Shown: in pieces, positions 44,861 through 53,237 of the stretch
How positions within the stretch are numbered: position 1 is the first letter of the stretch
Layout of the letters: every line of letters starts with the position of its first letter
Assembly (NCBI RefSeq): GCF_003986935.1
Contig: NZ_RJZE01000021.1
Coordinates: 1-64,000, forward strand
Length of the DNA stretch: 64,000 nucleotides
Direction: 5' to 3'
Origin: Paraburkholderia kururiensis JCM 10599 = LMG 19447
GTDB lineage: Bacteria > Pseudomonadota > Gammaproteobacteria > Burkholderiales > Burkholderiaceae
Program-made: the position numbers and the translations under genes
Notes under the pieces: model-generated
What the model was told of the DNA's origin: nothing
The model's database searches: none
What the model saw: the letters and a program-made list of their open reading frames with translations, nothing else

Positions 44861-45172
44861 ATGAATCACGCTTCGGTTCTGTCCCATTCCGTCACGCGCA
44901 ACCCGTCCCGCAGCGCGACCGAAAGCGCGGCGGACGCCCACCTCGACGCCTACAACGCGGCGTTCAGCGACCTGGGGCTGCGCTTTCGCTGGGACCATGA
45001 CACGCTCGCCGCGCTCAGCGAGTTCAGCAGCGAGCTTGCGCGCATCACGGCCTACATCGAACGGTTTCATGCGCATCTGCATCGCGCCTATGACGCCGAC
45101 TTTCTCGCGCAGCTGATTCTCAGCAAGAAGAGCGAGTACTTCCGCGAGATCTCGCCCCAGGCGGGAAACTGA
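44861..45172 (+). CDS. Hypothetical protein, 103 residues, in LysR regulon
   Basis: A soluble, mostly helical protein of unknown function: DAHLDAYNAAFSDLGLRFRWDHDTLAALSEFSSELARITAYIERFHAHLHRAYDADFLAQLILSKKSEY in segments. It is His/Asp/Glu-rich in the middle (HAHLHRAY). The start at 44861 follows AGGAG by seven bases. The strong promoter-like upstream region and the shared regulatory pattern with the antiporter suggest a real, induced product. Confidence 0.72.
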   Translation: MNHASVLSHSVTRNPSRSATESAADAHLDAYNAAFSDLGLRFRWDHDTLAALSEFSSELARITAYIERFHAHLHRAYDADFLAQLILSKKSEYFREISPQAGN

Positions 45173-45176
45173 TTCA

Positions 45177-45198
45177 TGGGCCGGGGGTTCCCGGCCCA
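45177..45198. terminator. 9-bp hairpin after the 103-residue gene
   Basis: tgggccggg and cccggccca pair perfectly around ggtt, immediately after the stop. No T-tract follows. Confidence 0.5.
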
Positions 45199-45223
45199 CC
45201 GACTCACAGCCCACCGACTCACA
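45194..45223. repeat. Perfect 2 x 15-nt tandem repeat
   Basis: gcccaccgactcaca occurs twice without a gap, between convergent genes. Confidence 0.85.
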
Positions 45224-45300
45224 GCCTCGCTTCGGGTTTCGGCACGACAGCATGCCTCGCCGCAGCCCTTTGCGCACATACAGCCTGTGCGCAACCGCGT

Positions 45301-46116
45301 TCATTCCTGCCCCGCCATCGTCGCTACCGTCGTCGGCTGCTGCGCCTGCGTCGCGGCCAGTGTGTTGGCGAGCTCGCCGATGCCTTCTATCGCGATCGTG
45401 ACCGTCGCGCCATCGCGTATCGAGCCCACGCCGAGCGACGTGCCGCATGCAATCACGTCACCGGGCTCCAGCGTCATGTCGTGCGAAATCATGCTGACCT
45501 GCTCCGCGGGCGTGAGCACCATGTCCGCCAAGGGATAGTTCTGCCGCTCGGCGCCATCTAACGTGGTCACTACGCGCGCTGCGCGCCAGTCGAAGCCCGA
45601 GACGATCGCCGGGCCAATTGCGCAGAACGTATCGAATCCCTTCGCGCGGCACCACTGCGGAAAATCCGGGTTCTCGTTGAGCAGTTCGGCGGCGGTCACG
45701 TCGTTGACGATGGTGTAGCCGAAGATGGCCGCCTCGGCCGCCTCGAGGCTCGCATCGCGGCAACGCTTGCCTATCACGATGCCCAACTCGCCTTCATACG
45801 CGATCTTGCCGGCGTAGCTGGACGGTCGCCGGATCGCCTCGCCTGGCCCGATCACGGAACCCGCGGGCTTGATGAGGAAAAGCGGATGCGCGGGCACGGC
45901 CTTGCCGAGCTTCGCGGCAAGCGCATGAAAGTTGTTCCATAGCGCCACCACCTTGCCCGGCGCGCAGGGCGCAAGCGGCGTCAACGCGCGCAGGGAGAGC
46001 ACGGCGCCAGTCGGCACGGGCTGGTCGATGCCCTCGTATTCGTGCAGATAGCCGTTCTCGACGCGTCCAAACGCGATACCGCCGTCGCTGGACATGAAGC
46101 GCATCCATGTTTCCAT
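45301..46116 (-). CDS. Fumarylacetoacetate hydrolase family protein
   Basis: A 271-residue FAH-fold enzyme, a group including acylpyruvases, fumarylpyruvate hydrolases and oxaloacetate decarboxylases. Metal-site blocks are YEGELGIVIGKR (Glu residues) and FGYTIVNDVTAAELLNENPD (Asp), with KGFDTFCAIGPAIV and MISHDMTLEPGDVIACGTSLGVG typical of the family. The start at 46116 (METWMRFM) is supported by GGAGG. It is the last gene of a leftward run with the acyl-CoA synthetase, frc and ThDP genes. Confidence 0.88.
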   Translation of the reverse strand: METWMRFMSSDGGIAFGRVENGYLHEYEGIDQPVPTGAVLSLRALTPLAPCAPGKVVALWNNFHALAAKLGKAVPAHPLFLIKPAGSVIGPGEAIRRPSSYAGKIAYEGELGIVIGKRCRDASLEAAEAAIFGYTIVNDVTAAELLNENPDFPQWCRAKGFDTFCAIGPAIVSGFDWRAARVVTTLDGAERQNYPLADMVLTPAEQVSMISHDMTLEPGDVIACGTSLGVGSIRDGATVTIAIEGIGELANTLAATQAQQPTTVATMAGQE

Positions 46117-46256
46117 GCTTGCCTCCGTGGCGGTCCGGCCCTGCACACGTGTCGTCATGCCGGCCGTCCGCACCATGCTGAACGTTGCCGATGCCCGTCT
46201 ATGTGCGACCGGCCACACAGCGTGCGGCCCGTCGCATTCGCTCACTCACGCCGGCA

Positions 46257-48458
46257 TCAGATGAGGCCTGCCGCACGCGCCCACCGGTACTTCGCGCCGA
46301 GCACCGCCACCGGAATTTCGGTGGAGTACGCGTACGCCGGCACGCCGTGCTCGTAGAGATAGGCCGCCGCCTCTTCCACTTCCACGTCGCCCGCGAGCGA
46401 TGCCACGATGGGCTTTTCGATGCCCTTCGCCTTCATCTCTTCCTTCACTTCGACCACGAGTTTCGCGAACACCATGGGCGGCGTGATGATGGTGTGCCAG
46501 TAGCCAAGGATGATCGCGTGAATACGCGGGTCTTCGAGGCCCAGCCGGATGGTGTTTTGATACGTGGTGGGCGGCTCGCCGCCCGTGATGTCCACGGGGT
46601 TGCCTGCTGCGCCGAAGGGCGGAATGAACTTGCGAAACGCGGCGTCCAGATCGGGCGGCATGGTCATGAGCGAGAGGCTGTTGTCCACGCAGGCATCCGA
46701 GAGCAGCACGCCCGAGCCGCCCGCGCCCGTGATGATCACGACGTTTTCGCCCTTCGGCGTGGGCAGTTTCGGAATGCCGCGCGCGAACTCGAGCAGATCG
46801 CGCAGCGAGCGTGCGCGGATCACGCCGCATTGCCTGAACACGTCTTCGTAGATGCGGTCGTTGCCGGCGAGCGCGCCGGTGTGCGAACTGGCCGCGCGTG
46901 CGCCAAGGCTCGTGCGCCCCGCCTTCAGCACCACGACCGGCTTCTTCTTCGACACGCGGCGCGCCGCCTCCGCGAACGCGCGGCCATCCTTCAGGTCTTC
47001 GCAGTGCTGCGCGATGATTTCCGTGTTGTCGTCCTGCTCGAAGAACGTGAGCAGATCGTCTTCGTCGATGTCGGACTTATTGCCGAGCCCGACGATCGCA
47101 GAGACACCCATCTTCGCCGCACGCGAAAACCCGATGATCGCCATGCCGATGCCGCCCGACTGCGACGAGAGCGCCGCCTTGCCCTTCACGTCGTACGGTG
47201 TACAGAACGTCGCGCAGAGGTTCTTCGGCGTGTAGTAGAAGCCGTAGATGTTGGGGCCCATCAGGCGGATGCCGTACTCGCGCGCAATCGCCACGATCTC
47301 CTGCTGGCCTTCCACGTTGCCCGTTTCCGCGAAGCCCGACGGAATCAGCACTGCGCCCGGAATACCCTTCTGCCCCACTTCCTTGAGCGCCGCCGCAACG
47401 AACTTCGCGGGAATCGCGAACACCGCCACGTCGATATCGCCCGGCACGTCGAGCACGCTGCGATACGCCTTGCGGCCCATGATCTCGTCGGCCTTCGGGT
47501 GGATTGGATAGATCTCGCCCTGGTAGCCGCCGTTGATCAGGTTCTTCATCACCGAGTTGCCGATCTTGCCGTCTTCCGACGAGGCACCGATCACCGCGAC
47601 GCGATCCGGCCGCATGATACGGTTCATCTGCCGCACGATGTCTTCCTGGCTGGGACAATAGCGCTCCACGGGCGGTGAAAAGTCGAGCACGATGCGCACG
47701 TCCGCGGCAATCGCACCTGTCTTGCTCGCGAACACGGGATTCAGATCCATCTCCGCGATTTCAGGGAAGTCCGTGACGAGCCGCGACACGTTTTCGATCA
47801 GCGTAGCGAGCGCGTCGCGGTTCACCGGCTCGCCGCCGCGCACGCCCTTCAGCATTTCCGCAGCAGCGATGCCGTCGAGCATGGAGCGCGCGTCGTCGCG
47901 TGTGGCCGGCGCAAGGCGGAACGTGATGTCCTTGAGCACTTCGACCAGCACACCGCCAAGACCGAACGCCACGAGCTTGCCGAACGAGGGGTCGGTCACG
48001 GCGCCCACGATCACTTCCTGGCCGCCCCCCACCATCTGCTGCACCTGCACACCCACGAGATTCGCGTTGGCGTTGTAGCGCTTCGCGTTTTCCATGATGG
48101 TCGCGAAGCCCTGCGTTACCTGCTCCGCGTTCGCGAGTCCCACCAGCACGCCGCCCGCTTCCGTCTTGTGCAAGATGTCGGGCGACACGATCTTCAGTAC
48201 CACTGGGAATCCGATTTCACTCGCGAGCTGCGCCGCATCCGCGGCGGTGGCCGCCACGCCTTCCTTCGGCACCGCGATGCCGTAGACGTCGCAAATGAGC
48301 TTGCCTTCCGGCGCCGTGAGCGCGTTGCGCCCTTCGGCTTTCACGTGATCGAGAATGTGCCGCACGATGTCCTTGTGCGTCTTCCCCGCGCGGCCGGTTG
48401 CGTCCTGAACGGCGGCCGTGCCGCGTTCCTTGAGCGTGAGTGCGTCTTCGTATGCCAT
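46257..48458 (-). CDS. Fused acyl-CoA synthetase (NDP-forming), beta-alpha order
   Basis: A 733-residue fused acid-CoA ligase. The N-terminal 260 residues are an ATP-grasp domain (PVVLKIVSPDILHKTEAGGV and MDLNPVFASKTG); then a CoA-binding Rossmann domain (VAVIGASSEDGKIGNSVMKNL near residue 290) and a succinyl-CoA-synthetase-like ligase with the phosphohistidine-type AASSHTGALAGND. This is the acetate/acyl-CoA ligase (ADP-forming) family, with the ATP-grasp part first. It would activate a carboxylate with CoA at the cost of ATP. It is 178 bp after frc in the same direction. Confidence 0.9.
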   Translation of the reverse strand: MAYEDALTLKERGTAAVQDATGRAGKTHKDIVRHILDHVKAEGRNALTAPEGKLICDVYGIAVPKEGVAATAADAAQLASEIGFPVVLKIVSPDILHKTEAGGVLVGLANAEQVTQGFATIMENAKRYNANANLVGVQVQQMVGGGQEVIVGAVTDPSFGKLVAFGLGGVLVEVLKDITFRLAPATRDDARSMLDGIAAAEMLKGVRGGEPVNRDALATLIENVSRLVTDFPEIAEMDLNPVFASKTGAIAADVRIVLDFSPPVERYCPSQEDIVRQMNRIMRPDRVAVIGASSEDGKIGNSVMKNLINGGYQGEIYPIHPKADEIMGRKAYRSVLDVPGDIDVAVFAIPAKFVAAALKEVGQKGIPGAVLIPSGFAETGNVEGQQEIVAIAREYGIRLMGPNIYGFYYTPKNLCATFCTPYDVKGKAALSSQSGGIGMAIIGFSRAAKMGVSAIVGLGNKSDIDEDDLLTFFEQDDNTEIIAQHCEDLKDGRAFAEAARRVSKKKPVVVLKAGRTSLGARAASSHTGALAGNDRIYEDVFRQCGVIRARSLRDLLEFARGIPKLPTPKGENVVIITGAGGSGVLLSDACVDNSLSLMTMPPDLDAAFRKFIPPFGAAGNPVDITGGEPPTTYQNTIRLGLEDPRIHAIILGYWHTIITPPMVFAKLVVEVKEEMKAKGIEKPIVASLAGDVEVEEAAAYLYEHGVPAYAYSTEIPVAVLGAKYRWARAAGLI

Positions 48459-48636
48459 GTCCTGCCGTCTCCGAAACAGGTTGAAGAAGAGCCGCCCTGC
48501 GCGCCGCATGTGCGGCGCACGGGTGTCGCGTTGCATGTCCTCTGCCGGGCAGACAACGAAGAGCGGCGGCGAGCGCGAGAGGCCGGCTATTCCAGGGTGG
48601 CGGCGTCGCGCTTGAAAGCGGTCGTCAGAACAGCCT

Positions 48637-49884
48637 TCAGATCGCGCCCGCGGCACGCAGCGCGCTGATCTGCTCCGACGAGTAACCGAGTTCCGCCATG
48701 ACCTCGTCGGTGTGCTCGCCAAGGAGCGGTGAACGCTTCACGTCGGTCGGACTGTCGGAAAGCTTGATCGGGTTGCCGACCGTCAGGTACTTGCCGCGCA
48801 CCGGATGGTCCACTTCGACGATCGTTCCTGTCGCGCGCAGCGATTGGTCCTCGGCGATCTCCTTCATCGAGAGGATCGGTCCGCACGGAATGTCGTACTT
48901 GTTGAGCAGCTCCATCGCTTCGAACTTGGTGCGCTGCATGGTCCAGTGTTCGATCTCGGCGAAGATTTCCTTGAGCCTCGGCAGGCGCGCATTCGGCGTT
49001 GCATAGTCAGGATCGCTAATCCATTCTTCGCGGCCAATCAGATTGCAGATGCGATCCCACACGGGCGCCTGGGTGATGAAGTAGATGTAGGCGTTCGGAT
49101 CGGTCTCCCAGCCCTTGCACTTCAGGATCCAGCCCGGCTGCCCGCCGCCCGATGCATTGCCGGCGCGCGGCACGGCTTCGCCAAAGGTGCCGTTCGGATA
49201 CTGCGGATACTCCTTGAGCACGTTGGTACGTTCGAGCCGCTGCTGGTCGCGCAGCTTCACGCGGCACAGGTTCAGCACGCCGTCCTGCATGGCGGCCAGC
49301 ACCTTTTGGCCGCGGCCTGTCTGCACACGCTGATAGAGCGCCGTTACGATGCCGAGCGCGAGATGCAGCCCCGTGCCGCTGTCGCCAATCTGCGCGCCGG
49401 TCACCACGGGCGGGCCATCGTCGAAGCCCGTGGTGGAGGCCGCACCGCCCGCGCATTGCGCGACGTTCTCGTAGACCTTGCAGTCCTCGTACGGCCCGGG
49501 CCCGAAGCCCTTCACCGAAGCCACGATCATGCGCGGATTGAGTTCCTGGATGCGCTCCCACGTGAAACCCATGCGGTCCAGCGCACCCGGCGCGAAGTTC
49601 TCCACCAGCACGTCGCAATGCTGGATCAGCGTTTCCAGCACGCGCTTGCCTTCGGGGTTCTTCGTGTCGAGCGTGATTGAACGCTTGTTGCCGTTCAGCA
49701 TCGTGAAGTAGAGGCTGTCCGCGTCGGGAACGTCGCGCAGTTGCTCGCGCGTGATGTCGCCTGCGCCTGCGCGTTCCACCTTGATCACGTCCGCACCGAA
49801 CCACGCGAGCAACTGCGTGCAGGTGGGGCCAGATTGCACATGCGTGAAGTCGAGAATGCGCACACCATCGAGTGCCTTGCCCAT
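48637..49884 (-). CDS. frc: Formyl-CoA transferase-like CoA transferase (class III)
   Basis: A 415-residue class III CoA transferase very close in sequence to formyl-CoA:oxalate CoA-transferase. Characteristic are LDFTHVQSGPTCTQLLAWFGADVIK, LYFTMLNGNKRSI, the catalytic aspartate in QIGDSGTGLHLA near residue 170, LCRVKLRDQQRLERT, and the glycine loop GNASGGGQPGWILKCKG. The length fits (E. coli Frc has 416). Frc moves CoA from formyl-CoA to oxalate; a related acceptor is possible. The start follows AAGGAG. It is 37 bp after the ThDP gene. Confidence 0.93.
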   Translation of the reverse strand: MGKALDGVRILDFTHVQSGPTCTQLLAWFGADVIKVERAGAGDITREQLRDVPDADSLYFTMLNGNKRSITLDTKNPEGKRVLETLIQHCDVLVENFAPGALDRMGFTWERIQELNPRMIVASVKGFGPGPYEDCKVYENVAQCAGGAASTTGFDDGPPVVTGAQIGDSGTGLHLALGIVTALYQRVQTGRGQKVLAAMQDGVLNLCRVKLRDQQRLERTNVLKEYPQYPNGTFGEAVPRAGNASGGGQPGWILKCKGWETDPNAYIYFITQAPVWDRICNLIGREEWISDPDYATPNARLPRLKEIFAEIEHWTMQRTKFEAMELLNKYDIPCGPILSMKEIAEDQSLRATGTIVEVDHPVRGKYLTVGNPIKLSDSPTDVKRSPLLGEHTDEVMAELGYSSEQISALRAAGAI

Positions 49885-49921
49885 TTGATGTCTCCTTCTC
49901 CTGATTCGCGTGATCGGCGCG

Positions 49922-51682
49922 TCACTTGTACATGGTCTGGTTCTTCGTGCCCGGCGCATATTCACGCGGGTCGACCCAGATGTTCACCACGGCCGAGCGA
50001 CCCGTGCGATGAATCGCTTCACGCGCACGCTGCAGCGCGCCCGCGATCTGCGTGGGGTCGCGCACTTCCTCGCCGTAGCCGCCCAGCATTTCCGCAAACT
50101 TGCTGAAGGGCACGTCGGACAGCAGATTGCCGACGTTGCCGCGCTCTTCGCCGTACTTCGCCAGTTGTCCGTAGCGAATCTGGTTCATCGCGGAGTTGTT
50201 GCCGATCACGGCGAGATACGGCACGCCGAAGCGATTGGCCGTTTCCATGTCGAAGGCGGTCATGCCGAACGAGCCGTCGCCGTAGTAGCAGAGCACTTCC
50301 TTGTTGGGATGCGCGAGCTTCGCGGCAATCGCGAAGCCAGTGCCCACGCCGAGCGATCCGAGTGCGCCCGGGTCCATCCATTGACCCGGCCGGCGCGGAC
50401 GCACGGCTTGCGCGGAGATCGTCACCACGTCGCCGCCGTCGCCGATGTAGATGGTGTCCTCGCCGAGGAACGCATTGAGTTCATAGGCGACGCGGTACGG
50501 ATGAATCGGCGTGTTGTTCGACTTGAAGAGTGGCATCAGCTTTTCCGTGGCCGTCATTTCGGCATCCTGAAGCTGTGCCATCCACTTGCGCCGCGCTTCG
50601 CGCCGGTCGTTCTTGATGCGGCCGCTCGCGGCCTGCAAGACGGCATTGAGAATCGCGCCGGGGTCGCCCACGAGCCCGAGGTCGATATCGCGGTTCTTGC
50701 CCACCGTGCGGTAGTCCATGTCGATCTGCACCAGCGTGAGCTCCTTGCTGATGCGCCGGCCATAGCCCATGCGAAAGTCGAACGGCGTGCCCACCACGAT
50801 CAGCACGTCCGCGTTGGCGAAGGCCTGCGAGCGCGTGCGGTCGAAGTGATGCGGGTCGCCCGGCGGCAGCAGGCCGCGGCTTGCGCCGTTGAAGTAGCCG
50901 GGAATGTCGAGGCCGCGCAACAGCGCGATGGCTTCTTCGTGGCCGCGTGCCGTCCATACCTGCTGGCCGTAGAGAATGGCCGGCCGTTCGGAGTTGACGA
51001 GGATGTCGGCCAGTTTCTCGATGTCGCGCGGGTCGCCAATGGATTTCGTCGACGCGCGATAGTGGCCGGGTTGCGGAATCACGGCGCGCGTGAGATCGAC
51101 TTCGCGGTCCAGGACGTCGCGCGGAATTTCGAGATAGGCGGGCCCGGGCGCGCCGTTGAAGCACTCGCGTGCAGCCATGGAGATCATGTCGGCCACGCGC
51201 TCGGTACTGGGCACCGTGGCCGCGAACTTCGTGATGGGCGACATCATGTCCACGTGCGGCAGGTCTTGCAGCGAACCCATCTTGTGCTGCCCCAGCGCGC
51301 CCTGCCCGCCGATGTGCAGCACGGGGCTTTCCGAGCGGAACGCCGTGGCGATGCCGGTCACCGCGTTCGTGCAGCCGGGGCCGGCCGTCGTCACCACGCA
51401 ACCGAGCTTGCCTGTCTGGCGCGCATAGCCGTCTGCCGCGTGCGCGGCTACCTGCTCGTGACGCACGTCGATGATGCGGATGCCTTCGTCGACGCAGCCG
51501 TCATAGATGTCGATGATGTGGCCGCCGCACAGCGTGAAGATGGTGTCCACCCCTTCGTTCTTCAGGGCTCGCGCAACCAGATGGCCGCCCGAGACGATGT
51601 TCGCGTCACGGCTTTTCTGCTTGAGGGTGTCTTCTGCGGTCGTGGTGCCGCTGGGGCTGACGGGTGAAACCACTGCGGACAT
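49922..51682 (-). CDS. ThDP-dependent 2-hydroxyacyl-CoA lyase/acetolactate-synthase-like enzyme
   Basis: A 586-residue thiamine-diphosphate enzyme. The activating glutamate is in IIDVRHEQVAAHAADGYAR near residue 75, and the ThDP/Mg motif is YYGDGSFGMTAFDM to LAVIGNNSAMN near residues 455-485. It sits where oxalyl-CoA decarboxylase is expected beside frc, but it lacks the Oxc-typical SAPGFLNG, GTWGVMGIGMGY and NNGGIY elements; instead it has TTAGPGCTNAVTGIA and GSLGVGTGFAIA. It resembles the acetolactate-synthase/HACL2-like group. Candidate activities: cleavage of 2-hydroxyacyl-CoA to formyl-CoA and an aldehyde, or oxalyl-CoA decarboxylation. Confidence 0.85.
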   Translation of the reverse strand: MSAVVSPVSPSGTTTAEDTLKQKSRDANIVSGGHLVARALKNEGVDTIFTLCGGHIIDIYDGCVDEGIRIIDVRHEQVAAHAADGYARQTGKLGCVVTTAGPGCTNAVTGIATAFRSESPVLHIGGQGALGQHKMGSLQDLPHVDMMSPITKFAATVPSTERVADMISMAARECFNGAPGPAYLEIPRDVLDREVDLTRAVIPQPGHYRASTKSIGDPRDIEKLADILVNSERPAILYGQQVWTARGHEEAIALLRGLDIPGYFNGASRGLLPPGDPHHFDRTRSQAFANADVLIVVGTPFDFRMGYGRRISKELTLVQIDMDYRTVGKNRDIDLGLVGDPGAILNAVLQAASGRIKNDRREARRKWMAQLQDAEMTATEKLMPLFKSNNTPIHPYRVAYELNAFLGEDTIYIGDGGDVVTISAQAVRPRRPGQWMDPGALGSLGVGTGFAIAAKLAHPNKEVLCYYGDGSFGMTAFDMETANRFGVPYLAVIGNNSAMNQIRYGQLAKYGEERGNVGNLLSDVPFSKFAEMLGGYGEEVRDPTQIAGALQRAREAIHRTGRSAVVNIWVDPREYAPGTKNQTMYK

Positions 51683-51782
51683 GGTCGTCTCCTGGTCGAT
51701 CGGTTTGTTCAACGGCGACTGCTGCTCACATCGAAGACACCCGGCACGCGGATAGCCTGCGACCGCTTTTCAATACACCGTA

Positions 51783-51796
51783 TGTGATATATCACA
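51783..51796. promoter_or_regulatory. Palindromic operator 1 (GntR-type) before ThDP gene
   Basis: TGTGATATATCACA is a perfect 14-bp palindrome (16 bp with flanking A/T), about 100 bp before the leftward ThDP/frc operon. The same word occurs on the other side of the divergent region. Confidence 0.78.
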
Positions 51797-51939
51797 TTCA
51801 ATCAAGACGAATTTTCCCGTGTCATTCACCGGTGGTTCGAGCCAAATCTCTTTTTAGTTCAAGTGATTAACTCAAATTTTCCAGCCTTCGCGCCCTGCAT
51901 TCCCGGGAAAACCCTGAACTTCGTCACGTCTTGATGACG

Positions 51940-51953
51940 TGTGATATATCACA
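51940..51953. promoter_or_regulatory. Palindromic operator 2 (GntR-type) before sucC-like gene
   Basis: A second exact TGTGATATATCACA, 86 bp before the rightward sucC-like gene and 157 bp from the first. The two copies are arranged almost symmetrically for a divergent promoter pair. Confidence 0.78.
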
Positions 51954-52039
51954 TACCATATTTTTAAGGTCGTCAAGCACGATCTTTCCCGCACCGGCTG
52001 CGGTGCCCTTTGGAACGGACGAACGCGAGCGAGGAGACA

Positions 52040-53236
52040 GTGAACATTCACGAATATCAGGCGAAGGCGCTGCTGCGGCAGTACGGCGTGGCGGTGCCCG
52101 AAGGGCGCGTGGCCTTTACGGCCCACGAAGCCGGCGAGGCGGCACGGGCGCTCAGCGGCCCGGCATGGGTCGTGAAAGCGCAGATTCATGCGGGCGGGCG
52201 CGGCGCAGGCCGTTTCGCCGACGACCCCAACGGCAAGGGCGGCGTGCGCGTGGTGCGCTCAGCGGAGGAAGTGACGAGCCACGCGGAGCAAATGCTGTCT
52301 TCCGTGCTGGTAACGAAGCAGACGGGGCCGGCCGGGCGCGAGGTGAAACGCGTCTACGTCGAGCAAGGTTGCGCGATTGCACGCGAGCTTTACCTGGGAA
52401 TGCTGATCGACCGCAGCACCTCGCGCGTCACCGTGATGGCATCGACCGAAGGCGGCATGGAGATCGAGGACGTGGCGGCCCGCACGCCGGAGAAGATCGT
52501 GAAGCTCGCCATCGATCCGGCTACGGGCATGCAGGCCTACTACGCACGCCGGCTGGCGTTTGCGCTGGGGCTCTCAGGCAAGCAGATCAATGCAGCCACG
52601 CAGTTCATGCTGGCTGCGTGGCGCGCGTTCGTGGAACTGGATGCCTCCATCGTCGAGATCAATCCGCTCGTCGTCACGGAAGACGGCGATCTGCTCGCGC
52701 TGGACGCGAAGATCAATTTCGACGACAACGCCCTCTTCCGCCATCCGCAGATCGAAGCCATGCGCGACGAAGCCGAGGAAGACCCGGCCGAACTCGAAGC
52801 CGCGCAGCATGCGCTCAACTACGTGACGCTCGACGGCAACATCGGTTGCATGGTGAACGGCGCCGGCCTTGCGATGGCGACGCTCGACATCATCAAGCTC
52901 TACGGCGGCGAGCCCGCCAACTTCCTCGATGTGGGCGGCGGTGCCACGAAGGAACGCGTGGCCGCGGCATTCCGGCTGATTCTGCGCGACCCGAAGGTGA
53001 AGGGCATTCTCGTCAACATCTTCGGCGGCATCATGCGCTGCGACGTGATTGCCGAAGGCGTGGTTGCCGCAGCGCGCGAAGTACAACTGGACGTGCCGCT
53101 CGTGGTGCGGCTTGAAGGCACCAACGTCGAACTGGGCAAACAGATCCTGCGCGAATCGGGCCTGCCCATTCTTTCCGCCGATCATCTCGCCGATGCCGCC
53201 GCCATGGTGGTCAAGGCCGTTGAAGGAGTGCACTGA
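52040..53236 (+). CDS. Succinate/malate-CoA ligase beta subunit (SucC/MtkA-like)
   Basis: A 398-residue ATP-grasp subunit. It begins with GTG (read MNIHEYQAKALLRQYGVAVPEGRVAF); a GAGGAG lies just upstream with only three spacer bases. WVVKAQIHAGGRGAGRFADD, EINPLVVTEDGDLLALDAKINFDDNALFRHPQ, and NIGCMVNGAGLAMATLDIIKLYGGEPANFLDVGGGATKE in parts are family signatures. A housekeeping sucCD should lie elsewhere, so this second pair probably makes a dicarboxyl-CoA for the local pathway. It overlaps nothing; sucD follows after one base. Confidence 0.9.
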   Translation: MNIHEYQAKALLRQYGVAVPEGRVAFTAHEAGEAARALSGPAWVVKAQIHAGGRGAGRFADDPNGKGGVRVVRSAEEVTSHAEQMLSSVLVTKQTGPAGREVKRVYVEQGCAIARELYLGMLIDRSTSRVTVMASTEGGMEIEDVAARTPEKIVKLAIDPATGMQAYYARRLAFALGLSGKQINAATQFMLAAWRAFVELDASIVEINPLVVTEDGDLLALDAKINFDDNALFRHPQIEAMRDEAEEDPAELEAAQHALNYVTLDGNIGCMVNGAGLAMATLDIIKLYGGEPANFLDVGGGATKERVAAAFRLILRDPKVKGILVNIFGGIMRCDVIAEGVVAAAREVQLDVPLVVRLEGTNVELGKQILRESGLPILSADHLADAAAMVVKAVEGVH

Positions 53237-53237
53237 C

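Noticed and set aside
49922..51682. Calling the ThDP gene oxalyl-CoA decarboxylase (oxc) because it precedes frc
   Set aside because: The conserved Oxc segments are absent and the sequence matches the acetolactate-synthase/HACL2-like pattern; context alone is not enough for the name.
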